64,000 nt of DNA from Pelecanus crispus (GCF_030463565.1 NC_134660.1:1600001-1664000), one strand, 5' to 3'. Shown: positions 10,995-47,429, numbered from the stretch's first letter. The notes: generated from the letters alone by a model not told the origin. Made by a program: numbers and translations.

Positions 10995-12059
10995 GTCCTG
11001 CCTGGGGTGGGACGGACGAACAGACAACTGCGGGTGACCCTGCAGCCCCGCTCCCCGGGTGAGGCGGGCACGAACCCAGCCGGGGGCAGCCTGAAGCCCC
11101 CGGAGCAGGCTGGGCTGCGGGGGCACTGGGTGCAGGATCCGGTCTTGGATCAGCCCCCTCCGAGCCCGACCGGGTCCTGGGGACAGAGCGGGGTCTGCAG
11201 GAGCTCGGCGTGTCCCCGCGGCAAAGGGCGATGGAGGAAGGACGATCCCGGGAGCCGCTGCCGGCAGCGGCTCCAACCCCGCAGCGTCCCCCGGGGCAGC
11301 GGGGGGACACGATGGCCTCTGTCCCTGCCGGGGGAAGCGGGGGGACGGGCGCCCTGGCAGCGCCCACAGCAGGGGCCATGACGGCCAGCGACAAGGGTGG
11401 GAGCCGGGGCGGCACAGAGCATCCCCGGCGGCGCGGCCCTGGGGGAACGCGGTGACTTTGCCCACGTCCCCCCGGGAGCGAGCGCCAGAAATAGCGGCCG
11501 GTGCCGCTGCCTCCCGCCCCGCGCCGCACGCGAGCTGCTTCCCGCCCTCCCACGCAGCCCGCGCCGTGCCCTATATACCAGTGCTGCCGCTCGCCCTCAC
11601 GGCACGGCCCCCGAGCTGGCCCCGGCGGGGCCTGATCCTGCCTGTCCCACTCTGCCGCACCGCCCGGCGCCGCGGGATTTGTCCCAAGTTGAGGATTTTG
11701 AGTGGTCAAGGGTCTCGAAAGCCACCGCCACCGGTAGCTCTACCGCAGCTCCCGGGCTGTTTGGCACAGCCGGCCCGGCGGGGAAAACGCACCTCGAGCT
11801 GGCGAGGAGGCAGTGACTGTGGTGCTGAGCGCCGGCACCTGCACGCGGTGCTCCGGCACTGTCTCCCCATCCTGGCCGGGGACCCCGCGGGCACCGGGGC
11901 AGCCGCCGGCCGCACGCAGCCTCGCCGGCTCGGGCAGACATGCGGGAGCAGCCGCCGCCGCCCAAATAATTCATGGCACAAAGCCGGGAGAGGGAGGCGA
12001 TACCTGCGGGGTGATGGGGGGACCGCCCGGCCCCCCCAAAGCCGCTGCCGGAGCCAGGG

Positions 12060-12174
12060 GCCAGCCCGGCCCCGCCGGCACCCCCAGTCCCGCTCTGCCC
12101 CGGGGGGCAGCCCCCCGCCAGCCCGGCCCCGCCGGCACCCCCAGTCCCGCTCTGCCCCGGGGGGCAGCCCCCCG
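12060..12174. repeat. Perfect 57-bp tandem duplication
   Basis: The segment starting GCCAGCCCGG at 12060 is repeated exactly from 12117, giving two adjacent 57-bp copies. I see no mismatch. It lies in intron 1 of TBKBP1. Confidence 0.95.
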
Positions 12175-13386
12175 CCTGCTCCCGCAGCCCCAGCGCGCTC
12201 GGGGCCGGGCGGTCGTGGGCTGCCGCAGCTGCGCGTTTCGCAGCCTCCACTGGGACGAGGAGCACGAAATGCGGACAAACCCCTGCGCGCCGCGCCCCCT
12301 CCTCTGTCCCCCCCGGCGTGGGCTTTAAATCCACCCCCATGGGGCAGCGATGGAGGGGACGGAGCACCCAGGGTCCACCTCCGCTCGGGTAGGGAGGGCA
12401 CCGGCATCAGCCCCCATGGGGAAACTGAGGCACCCCCGTAAGCTGAGACTCCCCCAGGCCATGGCGACCCCCTGAAAGCAAGACCCCAGCTGTCCCGGGG
12501 CTGGTGTGTGCCCAGACCCCTGCCTGGGGGGGCTGGGGGCACCACGCAGGGTAGAGGGGGAGGCCCCAGTGCCAAGCAGGGACGGGACCCCCTCCGTCTC
12601 CAACACATGGGGCCCGGCAGCAGCTCTGCACCCCTGGCCTGGCCCTGCTGCTCCCCAAACCGTGCCTCAGTTTCCCCATCCGGACCGTACCGCAACACCT
12701 GCCTTGCAGCGGGCCCCGGGCGCGGGGCGAGGCGGTGCAGGCTGGGCAGGGCTGCGGCGCGGGCACGCGTGTCTCAGGCGTGGGCAGCGCGGGCAGGGAG
12801 CCGCGGCGGGCAGGCGCTCAGGAGATCGGCCACGAGAGGGTCAGTGGGAGATGGCGGCGCCGTCATTAGGCTCCAGGGGCAACGGCGGAGGTCCCCACGG
12901 CACCGCACCGGCGACGCTCCCTCTACGTTCCGGGCGGTCGGCCCCTCCTCGAGGCCTACAAATGCCTTCAAAGAGAGCGAAAACAGGGCTGCAGCTCCCC
13001 AGCACCGGGATGCTGCGGGAGGGCTCGGCCGGCGAGCGGCAGCTCACCGCCCCGGTGCACCGGCGGGGAGGGGAAGGGGCTGTGCCGGGCAGCGGGTGCC
13101 ACCGGGCCACCGGCACCCAGTTGCCATTTGGGGAGCAGCTGGCTGGCCCCCCGACACGGCCCTGCGCGGGGGTTCCGGGAGCTCAGTGGGACCCAGCTCC
13201 AGCACAGCCCCCAGCCATGCACCCCCTGCCCCGAGCCTCGGGGGGCTGCGACCAGTACCAGCCCCCTCCCCTGGGTGCTTTCCCCGCTGCAGGGGGGTGG
13301 GGGGCTACGGGGAGGGGGCTGGTGGAGGCCAGGACACGGGGCCACTGCTACGGCCCCCAGCGAACGTGGACGGGCTGCAAAGCTGC

Positions 13387-13478
13387 GTGCAAACCAGCGT
13401 GCAAACCGGCGTGCAAACCAGCGTGCAAACCGGCGTGCAAACCGGCGTGCAAACCGGCGTGCAAACCGGCGTGCAAAG
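13387..13478. repeat. 12-bp minisatellite GTGCAAACC(G/A)GC
   Basis: Seven full 12-bp units and a partial eighth start at 13387 and run at constant spacing. Single-base variation alternates CAGC and CGGC. One plus-strand frame reads CKPA repeatedly; I regard that as a by-product of the repeat. It lies in TBKBP1 intron 1. Confidence 0.95.
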
Positions 13479-13727
13479 GGGGCCGGCAGCCAGCAGCCCC
13501 CCGACCCCGGGAGCAGGGCCTGGGCAGGCGGCTGAGCCCGGGCGGGGGTCGTGGGCACTGGCGGGGCGGGGGGGGGGCCCGGCCTGCAGCCGCCCCGGTG
13601 CCTCCGGTAAAGCCTCCCCGAGGGCCCCCGGCCCGGCCCGGTGCTGCCCACTCCTCCTGAGCCCGGCCCGGGGGGCGGCGGGCAGGGGACGGGCTTGGAG
13701 GCGCAGGGGGGGTCCGGGGCGGAGCTG

Positions 13728-14030
13728 GGATGGAGCCGGGGATGGAGCCGGGATGGGGATGGAGCCAGGGATGGGGATGGAGCCAGGGATGGGGATGGGA
13801 TGGGGACGGAGCCGGAGCTGGGGATAGGGATGGAGCCGGGGATGGGGATGGGGATGAGGATGAGGATGGAGCCGGAGCCGGGGATGGAGTCGGGGATGGG
13901 GATGGAGCCGGAGCCGGAGCCGGGGATGGGGATGAGGATGGAGCCAGAGCCGGGGATGGAGCAAGGGATGGGGATGGAGCCGGAGCCGGATTCGGGGATG
14001 AGGATGAGGATGGAGCCGGGGTGAGGGTGG
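13728..14030. repeat. GGGGATGGAGCC-type minisatellite beside TBKBP1 exon 1
   Basis: About 300 bp consist of imperfect units built from GGGATG, GGGGATG and GAGCCGG. The array begins roughly 110 bp inside intron 1, just after the proposed first donor site. Open frames across it are rich in Gly-Asp-Gly-Ala or Pro-Ile-Pro and come from the repeat. Confidence 0.93.
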
Positions 14031-14138
14031 CGGGGGGAGCTGGGGACGGAACCGGAGGAGGCCGGGAGCCACCGGGGCCGCGGGGGCCCGGGCAGGGCGG
14101 GGGCAGCCCGGTCCCCCCCGGCCAGGCCCCGCACTCAC

Positions 14139-14330
14139 CGCCGCTGCGAGGCGATGCGGCAGCGCCCGCCGGGATGCGGCTCCTTCCCCGCCCCGGTCGG
14201 GCTCGGTACCGGTGTCGATCCCGGCCGCCCCCGCCGCAGCCCCGGCCCCGGCCGCCGTTTCTTCCGCTCCGGAGACACCGAGAAACCACGTGGGCACCGG
14301 GCGGCCGCCAGCCCCTCCCCCCGCCACGCG
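14139..14330 (-). promoter_or_regulatory. TBKBP1: Putative TBKBP1 promoter and noncoding first exon
   Basis: On the minus strand a strong donor, GCGGCG followed by GTGAGTG, marks an exon end at 14139. The coding-exon acceptor near 11002 requires an upstream noncoding exon, and this is the best placed candidate. The sequence is CpG-dense, and an E-box CACGTG lies at 14287-14292. The transcription start is not determined; the upper bound is a guess. Confidence 0.55.
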
Positions 14331-17300
14331 CCGGTGCCGCCCCCGGGGCTGCTCCCCCCCCCGGGACTGTGTGTCCCCCCTCGGGGCTCCCCACACCCCC
14401 CCGGGGCTGCTCCCCCCCCCCCCCCCCGGGACTGTGTCCCCCCCCCCCCCCCCCCGGGGCTCCCCACACCCCCCCGGCGCTGCTCCCCCCCGGGCACGGC
14501 GGGTCCCCGGGATGCCCCCCGGGGGGGCACACACTGCCCCGGACCCCCCCCGAGCCGCCACCCCCGGCCCTGCCCCGGGACCGGGGGCCCGGACCCCCCC
14601 CCACCCCCCCAGCAGGGCTGGCCCCGGGGCTGGGGGCTTCTCCCGGGGGGCTTGGGCCGAGCAGCACCTAAGCCGCACTCCGTGGGGGCTGGGCTCCCCC
14701 CCCCCCCGCTCCCCGAGAACATTTTATTCCCTGAATTGTTCTCTCGGAGCCGCTTCCATTATGGAATTACATTTTTTTTCCCTTTGCTGCGCAGGGTTAT
14801 TAATAGCTGCTCTCCTTTCGCCGGCGCCGCTGCCGAGCCCCGTGCTCGGGGGGGGCCAGACCCCTGCAGCCCCCCGGGGCGGGGGGACCCGCTGCCAGCC
14901 TGGCACCCGCAGCCCCCCGAGGGCCGGCCGGACAGACCCATGGCACCGGCTGCCCCCGACGGCGCGAGCGTCCTCGCCGAGGCCTCGTCCCACACCACCG
15001 AAGGAGCCGGGAGCGGGGAAGCGGAGCCCCAGGGATGGCGACCGGGGTGGGGGCTGCGCTCCTGCCCCGGCCCCCAGCAGCAGAGGTGACGCGGGAGACA
15101 TCAGCACGGCGCGATCCGGCGTCCTGGTCCTCTGCCTCCGTCAGGCGACGGCTGGTGCCGGGCTGGGGGAAAAGGCGTCGGTGCAAAACCAGGCAAAGAT
15201 GGCGCTTGGCGTCACCCGGCCCCTGTCCCCCCCTCAGATACCCAAAGGGAGCGAAGCCCCCAGCTGAGGAGCTCCCACGGGGCCCCCGCCCCAGACCCCC
15301 CTCCCCGGCGCTATGTTTAGCGCGGCTGTAGCATCGCTTGGATGGAGCCTGGGCTGCGCCGGGAGAGCGCGGCGGTGATTCAGCGCGCGGAGCCTCGCCA
15401 CCGGAGCAGGAGCGGGGCCGGCGGCGGCACGGCCGGACCCCCACCCGCCCCAGCTTGGCATCGGCGGGTCACCGCTCGTGGGATGCAGGGATGCCGGGCG
15501 ATTCCCATGGCTCCGGCAGGAGCCGGGCGCTGCACCGGGAGTTTCTGAGCCGAAAAACGCATCGTGAGGCCCAGGAGGTTTTGGGAGGCCAATGCCAGGC
15601 GGGCACCGGGCTGCTCCCAGGCTTTGGCGAGCAAAGCGCGGGCGTTTCCATCTGAATTCCTGCCAGGGAATCAGCACGTTGCCTTCAGCACACGGCCTGG
15701 AGAAACGAACAGCTCTTGGGGGCTGGCGGGGGTCTCAGGGCTGGGCTGAAAGGCAGGAGAGGACCAGAGACCCCGGGGAAGCAAACGGAGCGGGCAGGAG
15801 CCGTGGGGCCAGGCTCTGCCGCAGACAGGGCCCTGGAAAAATCCCGAGTGCCAGCTCCGGCTTTGCTCACGCTGGCAGATTGCTGCAAAGCACTTTGAAG
15901 TGCAAATTAAGGTTTTCCATCAGGTTCGAAGTTAATTTTGACGCAAAGGAAACAGCACGGCCTCGGCCCCGTGCGCGCGCCATGGAGGCAGGCGTTGTGC
16001 CGGGGATGGGCGGCCCGGCACAGCGGGGAGCAGCGGGCAGGGGGATGCAGCCCGATGCCCCCCCCGCGAGGGGCTGCATGCAGGGGATGGGGCACGGAAG
16101 GTCACCCCGCATTAAGGAAAAGCTTTGCAGCCGCCGCGGGAGCTGTCGCAGGGTCGGCCGCGGAGAGGAGGAAGGCAGAGGGAGACTTTAGCGGCAGGAG
16201 GAGCCATCCAAGCTCCTGCGATCGTCGCCCGTCTAAGCCAGGCCCTGGGATTTGGGGTCCCCATTGCACCTCCGCGGCCAACGCACCATCCGGGACCGCG
16301 GGTACGGGCAGAGCCGGATCCAGCCCGGCCACGCCGCGGGATGCTCTGCTCTTCCCAAGGCTGCAGCTCTTCCCCTGCGGTTTCCCAGCAGCCGCCCCGG
16401 CGCAGCAGGGATGCCGGGGGGGCGCAGGGCATCCCCCCCCACCGCCTTTTCTCCTCCTCCCAACAGTTTCTGCAAAGCTTTAAGCCCAGAGCAGCGTCAG
16501 GAAAGGTCCCCCCGGCTGGCAGAGATCCCTCGCCCACCCTCGCTGCTGCCTCTGGGGCGCTGGGGACCGGCCTCATCCCGCAAAGGGACGATCACCCGCA
16601 GGCAAGGGCAGGCTTGCAGCACCCCCGGGCATTTGGGGTGCGGTGGTCGAGAGATGCAATGCCCAGAGCGACGGGAATGGCTCTAAAGCTGCTTCTACAG
16701 CCAGCTTCCACGGTAATTATCGCAAAGCCAGGTAAAATCCCCACCTCCCAGCAGCGTCTGTGCGCGGGAACTCACCGGGCAGAGCCATCCCAAGTCGTTT
16801 GCTCTGCAGCGGTCCCATTCACCGGCTTCCCCGGCAGTCGAGCCCGAAGGCAAAGGCACCTGCCTGTGCCGTAACGGTGCCGGCGGGCAGGGATGCGGGC
16901 AGGGACGCGGGCAGGGACGCGGGCAGGGCTCCACGCGCCCACCCCATCAGACTTCGCTTTCATCTCTCGGCTTTGCTCGCAGCAGAGGAAACACCAGCAC
17001 CTACCTCCCTGCCCAGGAGCTCTGCCAGCCTCTCAACTGCTTCAAAATCCTGCTCCAAACCACCATTTTCCACCCCCCCCCAATACCATGCGCCCCTCCA
17101 CTGCCTGCCCAGGTCGGTGCCTGGTGCTCCCGTCCCCGCTCCCCTGCCTTTCCGAGCAGCCCTCGCCCCGGCCTCTCACCCAGGTCCCCACGTTCGCTCC
17201 GTAACTGAATTATTTAACTCTAACGCATCTCGCGTACGCTTGAGGTCTCGGCTCACCGGTGCGCTCCCACAGTGCCCGCGGCAGGGCAAGGGTGGAGAGC

Positions 17301-20289
17301 AGGGGAAGGCGGGCAGGGGCAGAGCAAGCTCTCCTCACCCCCAGCCTGCGTCTGCTCCTCAAACAACCCCGTTTCTTGGAGGCTGCAAACTCCCCGCGTT
17401 CACACGAGGCCCGAGCTGTGCTAGAAACAGCATGTGAACCCCAAAAACGTCACCTTCATCATCCTCAGGGACAGCCTCTCATTTGTTACCCCCATTAATC
17501 GCATTCGGAAGGAAGGAGCGAGCCCGTCGGATCCCTCAATGCCTAAGCAAAATTATTTAGCGCATTTATGGTTGAGGCAGTGATGGGCTCCTCGGTTATT
17601 ACCAATGAAAAAAATTAGCCTGGCTGCCTTTTGGCAGGGGATATTAAAATCCCCCCCGGTGACGCCCGGCAGCATTCGCCCGCAGCCGGCTGAGGTTTTC
17701 CCTTCCAGCCCCATCAGCTCTGGCCTCAGCGCGACGAGGCCGAGCCGTCAGTTCGTCCGTCGGCTCCCGCTCGCACGCAGGGTCTAACGCGGGAACACAA
17801 AACTCCATTCCCACCAGCAGCCGCGGCTGTGGAATCGCCGCTGCGAGCAGAGGGGTTAGAGCGGCGCAGAGACGCCTTCACGGAGAGCACCCCGTCACCC
17901 TGCCGCGCAGAGCGGAAAAACCTCGGATCGTTTTCCACTTGGCTTCTCTGGCCCCGCTGCGGAACAGCGCTGGCTTGAAGGAAAAGCCCCGCGTGCTCCA
18001 AAAGCCACCCGCTCCGCACGCCGAGCACCCTCAGCGGGGTGCCCACCCCGTGCACTCGGTGCAAGGGCTGCCGTAACGTTCCCAGCCCGGCGCTTGCTGC
18101 GACCCAGCAACCGGCACCAGCGCATCACGCTTGCAGCTCCCCAAAAGCCGCGGCTCCGAGCACGGAGCGACTTCGCTAAAACACAGAGGCGGCCGCACGG
18201 ACAAATGAATGAAACCGTGACGTTAGCCAGCACCGGAGCAGCGGCGGAACCCTGCGTCCGTGCCATTTCTCGCCGTAGGCTCGGGCTCAGCCTCGCAGGA
18301 CGCAAGCGAAAGGCTGCGAGCCCTCGCGCAGCCCCGCTGCTGCCTGAACCCGTCCCGGCCACGGGAGCAGCAAGCGGAGGAGGGCACAGGGGAGTACAAG
18401 CAGGGGAAAGCTGCATCCTGCAACGAGAGAGCGTAAAGCCCTGTAAGGTTGCCATGCCGGAGCGCGTCCCCGATCAGCACAGCCCTTCCATAATCACACC
18501 GATCCTGGCTAAGCACCCGCGCAGCACATCCAGCTCCCGGACGTCTCGCGTCTGGATTTCTCAGTGTTTCGTGGCAGGAAAGCCCCATGTCCGTGCTGGG
18601 CGAGGGGACAGGAGCGGTGCCACCGTAGCCACGCAGCGCTCGGGTTTGGCAGGGGGGATGCTCCCCGTCGCAGGGAAGCGTGGTTTCCTCCAGCGCTCCC
18701 CGGCAGCCGCCGCACGGACCCTTCGCCGCCGCAACGCGCGGAACCGCCCGCTCTGCTCGCAGCCAGCACCTCAACAACGGGGTTAAGGAGAACAAGCGGA
18801 AAATCGAGGTCCCCCTCAGCTAGAAAGTTTCGTTCCAGAGCGCTGACACCAGCTCAAGGGCTGCGCTGCCCGCGCTGCCATCGTGCCACCCCCACGGGTG
18901 GGAAACGGCTGCGTTGAGCAAGCGCCGGCGGTGCCAGACAGCAACTGCGAGCTACGGCAGCCCTTCGCAGGAGGGTGCCGAGGCCACAGTATCACCTCCG
19001 AGACTAGAAAAATCAAGTTGTTGGTTGTTTCCCCCCCCCCCCCCCCCCCCCCAAGGCTTCGGGGAAACGGGGTTTTCTTTTCTCTTCTCCCCATAGGGAC
19101 GCAGCCGTCCCCGGGGAGCTCGGCACATCAGCCCGCTCACCTCGAGCCACCCAGCGCCGGCAAGCTGCTCAATAATCAAATCCAGCGTTGGGAGAAGAGC
19201 TCGAGCTCCTGCTCCCAGAAATAATCCCGCTCTCCTCGGGTGCCGGAGTGGCACATATGGCTGATGACACACTGCTGTCACCTCCGGCTCCCCCAAAGAG
19301 GAAACGGGCGATCGTCACTCATTGAGCGCACACCCACACAGTCTCTCCGAGCCACCGCGGCGGGGGAAGATTGCTGGCAGGAGGAGACGCGGCGGGCTCT
19401 GGGAAAACGAAGCAGCAAAAAGAAGTAAGGAAAACAAAAATAAAGCAGCTTTTTTATTTATTTATTTATTTATTTATTTAGAAGGTAAATAAACCGGTCC
19501 TACCGATTTGTTAGTAACCGGGTCCTCTCCAATCGCAATTACTGAGCGGGTGCAGCCGGCGGGGAGGCGGTGCGGCGACGGCGCTGGCGTGACACGGCGG
19601 GTTAAATCTTTGCTATCAGAAGGCAGACGAGCACCGGAGCGCCGGTTCCTTCGCTAGGTACGACTGACAAATTGACAAAGCTACAGTTAATAAAGGAACT
19701 TGGTTCGGAGCTAAAAATTCAGGATTGCATTAAAGGGCGCTCTTAGAGATTAAACTTTGCCCCCCACCTGCACCAAGAGATTAGTTTAGAAGGAAAAGGG
19801 CACGGCGCAAAGCGCCGGAGCGGAGCTGCAGCTCGCCACAACACCGTCGCAGCCCTCCCGGCAGCCGCGCGTCTCCGGCAGCGCCGAATCTCCGGCAGCG
19901 ATGCCCGGCCCAGGCTGCCAGCTGAGGCAGGCTCTGCTGAGACAAGGACGTTTGGATTCTAGTGCTGAAATGGCACTTAGAAAAGAAAAAAGAAAAAAAA
20001 TCAAGGATTTATTCTATGAATTAAACCTGCCAAGCAGTGGAAGCAGCTCTTAAAAGAAAAATAATGATGTGAAATAGGAATTTGGCCCTCCCTCTGCAGC
20101 CAGCAGTAACAGGATTTAGGGATAACGGGTGCGGGGAGGCACCGGGCACGGGGATGCGGACCAGCTCCTGCCCACCTCTACATCGCTCACGTAAAGCCTG
20201 CGCCGCTGCAATTACTTTTTTCCCTGAAATAAAACCAAAAAACCCCAAGAAAAAGCCCCAAAACAAACAGGACAGACACAAGGTTTGTT
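14331..20289. other. Intergenic region between TBKBP1 and KPNB1
   Basis: About 6 kb without a recognisable gene. C homopolymers lie at about 14410-14455 and 19029-19052. GC-rich sequence is interrupted by AT-richer islands at about 14715-14830, 15885-15960, 17480-17650 and 19440-19790. These islands look more like regulatory elements than like decayed repeats. A small tandem of (GGGCAGGGACGC)-type units sits near 16888-16926. Confidence 0.55.
19451..19480. repeat. (TTTA)n microsatellite
   Basis: A T run followed by seven TTTA/TTTATT-type tetranucleotide units in an otherwise unique AT-richer stretch of the intergenic region. Confidence 0.95.
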
Positions 20290-22571
20290 TCCACTACTGT
20301 CTCAGTGTACTTTATTCTCCTGCTGTCTACAGCTGAACAGCCACACAGGACAGAAACAGGTAGCACTGAGGAATGATCAGATTTCTTCCCTCCACGCCCC
20401 CTCCCCAACTTCAGGAATGGCTTTTTCTTTTTTTATAATTTTTTTTTTTTAGGAAATCCCACCCCACCTCGAGAAACAAAATAAAAAGAAAAGGCATTAC
20501 TAGAAACGTGACCCAGGCCTCTCCCTAGTCCGTGCTCCGGAGCTGGCTGGCTCTCCCAGTTCACAGAGCTCCTCCTCTCCTCTCAACACCTGGGATTGTT
20601 TATTTTATTTTATTTTTTTTGTACACTGGTTCAAAGTCGGCACTTCGACTGCAATCTGAACCCAGCACTGAAAGGCACATATCTGATACCCTGTACAAGA
20701 GCTATTGTGGATGCTGCAGTGCAGATGGGCAACGAAAGTGGACTCCATTGTAATGGATCCTAGGATCAGACGGGGAAAAGGAAATTGGGGAATAAAGCAG
20801 ATCCTCGCCTGCTTTTCAGGAAAAAAAAAAAAGAAAAAAAAATACTGGCTAAAGTTTTTCTACTCTCCCTCCCACAAGCAGCTTTTAAAAATGCCCATGT
20901 TAAACTGCAGATTCAAATGCTGGTAGTATCAACAGCTGCATTAATAAAAATGAAATGAAAAATAGTCTCCAAGCCCTGCACCTCCTCCGTTTTTTCTTGG
21001 CTTATTGCTGACAATCTAGGATAAGCAAGGGACTATTCCTCAAAAGAAAAAGTCTCATTTAAGAGGAAACGAGAGATTCTGATCCTTCATGTGAAAATAA
21101 GACGTCGTGTGATGGGGGAAGCAGTAAACAGCCAATCCATTTCCGAGTTGCCCATCAGACTGTTACTACTCTATTGAAAAATAAAAAACTGTTAATGGGT
21201 TCCCCTTTTACTGGAAAGACCAAGAATACAAAAAGGAAGTATTGGGGAATGTTTGACACCATTTTATTAATCTTCAACTGCAGTGGAAAAATATAACCTT
21301 TTACAAGTGCCGTCTTGTGTAAGCTCAAGTCAGTATATATATATTTTATATAAATTTCTTTTTTCCTTTTTTTGTTTTTGAAGTGCAGCAAGAGACCAAT
21401 ACCACATTAAATTTGATCAAATAAAGAGCACAAAAGGCCAAGCAGTTTCCAAATGGCATTTTATCAGATTTTGTTTGAACATTGAATTTATCCTCATTTT
21501 GCAATCCAAAATATTACCTGAAGTTTTATTTTGTTTTTCAACTCTTTGGCACAATTTTTGTGGGTGTTCGGGCTGCTACAGTACAAGTCAGGAGAGATCT
21601 TTCCCTTTGCGTTCTCACTGCCAATTCAGAGCACTTAACGTTTGTATTTTTTTTTTTTGTATTTTTTTTAAGCCTGAAATCGTGTTTGACAATTTATTTC
21701 TATTCCCTCTAACGCAAGAGTTTTGTTTTTCCCCCATTTCTACATTCACAGTTGAACAATATTAAGGAAGGAAAGGCGCTTTGATGAAACGAGATCATGA
21801 AAAGCGTCACTCAGAACGGGAGCTCTGAACATTCGTCAGTGTTTCCCTAAAATAAAAAGCCCTAAAGAGCGACTTTCCTTTTTTTTTTTCTTTTTTTTTT
21901 TCTTTTTTTTCTCCTCTTTTCTTTTTTTTTTACATCTCTTATGCTGCATCAGTAGACTGAACTTCGGTTAGTTATGAAATGCAACAGCTAACCCTTTTTT
22001 TGGGAAAAGATAAACTGCAATGACTTGAAGTTGAGAATGTGGATACCGCCTCATTCACACACACTCACTCCTAGACTGAAAATCCTTCACCCCCTCCTTT
22101 TATCCCATGCACCAACAGCATCGTGCGGCAAAGGTTACAGCAGGCGGCTGGAGACCCAGGCTCCATCTCTCTCCAGCAGCCAAAGCCAGACCTCAGACAA
22201 AGAGCACCACAGTTGAACCCAGTTTCCTCTCCTCCAAACCGGCCGTTCCCCTTCCGCGCCGGCCACGACAGAGAAGCTAGTCCTGGTCTGTCGGAAGAAG
22301 AGACTCGCTCGTTACTTGGACAGAAATCGGTCGTTCCCTCTTCCCGAAGACAGCCGACGCCAGGTTTTCTACGCAAGTCAGTGCTCAGCTCGCTAACAGC
22401 GCTGCTGCTGTTGCTGTGGCGGGATTTTCAATGTGGTGTGTTTCAAGCCTCACTCACTCATCCTCTCATTCCCAAACATTCAGCATCCGTGCACACTCCT
22501 CACTTCCGGGTTTTTTCAAAAGATTGGAGATTTCCAGTGGGGGTCTCAGGTGTCATCCCAATGGTAACAGA
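20290..22571 (-). other. KPNB1: Putative 3' UTR of KPNB1 (exon 22)
   Basis: Exon 22 starts at 22572 after the acceptor CTTGCAG. Its first base completes the stop codon; the rest is untranslated. The region is AT-rich, with long pyrimidine runs on the plus strand (for example 21878-21932), as in long vertebrate 3' UTRs. It is proposed to end about 20 bases past the AATAAA at 20311-20316. Another AATAAA at 21264-21269 could give a shorter form. No coding exon is visible inside. Confidence 0.6.
20311..20316 (-). terminator. KPNB1: Candidate distal poly(A) signal AATAAA of KPNB1
   Basis: The minus-strand context is GAGAATAAAGTACACTGAG. About 40 bases further on the composition becomes A/C-rich, with TTTTGGGG-type sequence. 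A second AATAAA lies upstream at 21264-21269. Use of either is inferred from position only. Confidence 0.5.
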
Positions 22572-46407
<23,836 letters not shown>

Positions 46408-46900
46408 GGCGGCGGCGTGGCGGCTCCGGTGCCGGTGGGGAAAGGGGAGGGGGGGGGGGGAAAGCGGGGCGGGCCGGGGCCGGAGGAGGGGAGGGAGGGG
46501 AAGGGAAGAAAGCCGGGGCCTGCCCCGCGGACGCGGCCAAGGGAGGGGTCCGGCGCGGAGGCCTGGCGGGGCGGGGGCGGCGGGCGGCGGCTCCTGCTGC
46601 TGCGGGCGGCGGAGGGAGAAAAGGGCCGCGCGAGCGGGGCGGGCGCGCGCGCGCACACCGAGCGGGGCGGGTGGCGGAGGGATACCAGCCGCGGCCCGCC
46701 GCCCCGCGCCGCCGCGCTGATTGGTCACCGGCTCCCCGGCGGCGCGCCCTCCTATTGGCGACGGCGACCGGGGCGCAGCTATTGGCGGGCAACGGGGAAA
46801 GGAAAGACAGGGGCGGAGCTTCCGGCGGCGCGCGCGCGCTGATTGGGCGGTGCCGGGAAGGGCGCCCCCCCTCGGGGGAGGCGGCCACGTGGGGGCCGCG
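46408..46900 (-). promoter_or_regulatory. KPNB1: KPNB1 CpG-island promoter and 5' UTR with CCAAT array
   Basis: The region upstream of the KPNB1 ATG is very CpG-rich and lacks a TATA box. Four CCAAT boxes (ATTGG on the plus strand) lie at 46720-46724, 46754-46758, 46781-46785 and 46842-46846. GC boxes are interspersed, an ETS-like CTTCCGG lies near 46819, and an E-box CACGTG at 46886-46891. The transcription start probably lies between 46430 and 46700. No transcript evidence fixes it. Confidence 0.7.
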
Positions 46901-47429
46901 CCGCGGGCGGGGGCGGGCGCCGGTAGCGGGCACCGGCAGGGCCTCAGCGGCGGCTCCGGGGGGCGGCTCGGCCCGGCCCGGCCCGGCGGCTCCGGGGAGC
47001 GGCTCGGCCCGCAGCAGCCGCGGGGAGCGACCCCGGAACCGGCCCCGGGGGGAGCCACGTGCCGGGCCCCGAGCGGGGAGCGGAGCCCCAGGGGAGAGCG
47101 GGGGGGAACCGGCCCCGGCGTCGCTGCCGCGAGTTTAAGGCTGCACCGTGTAAAAGGGGACCGCGGGAGGCGGCTGCCCTGCCGCGGCCCCGGAGAGCAT
47201 CCCGCAGGAACCGGCGCTGCCGGACACGGCTCGGTACCGGTAGCCGCAGCCGAACGCTGCAGGGCGGGGAGAAGGCAGAGCCCCCGCCGCTGTATATATT
47301 TATTTAAGTGTTCCCCTCTGCGGGCCCCCGGGGGCTGGGGGGGGGCAGCGACATCAGCGACCCTCGGCTGCCCGCCCCGGGGGGCTCGGGGGTCCCTCCA
47401 CACCCCCGCTCCCCGAGCAACGGGCAGGA

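Noticed and set aside
13305-14678. Long Pro/Ala/Gly-rich open frames on both strands around the minisatellites
   Set aside because: They overlap in many frames and follow repeat periodicity and high GC; the real gene features here are TBKBP1 intron 1 and exon 1.
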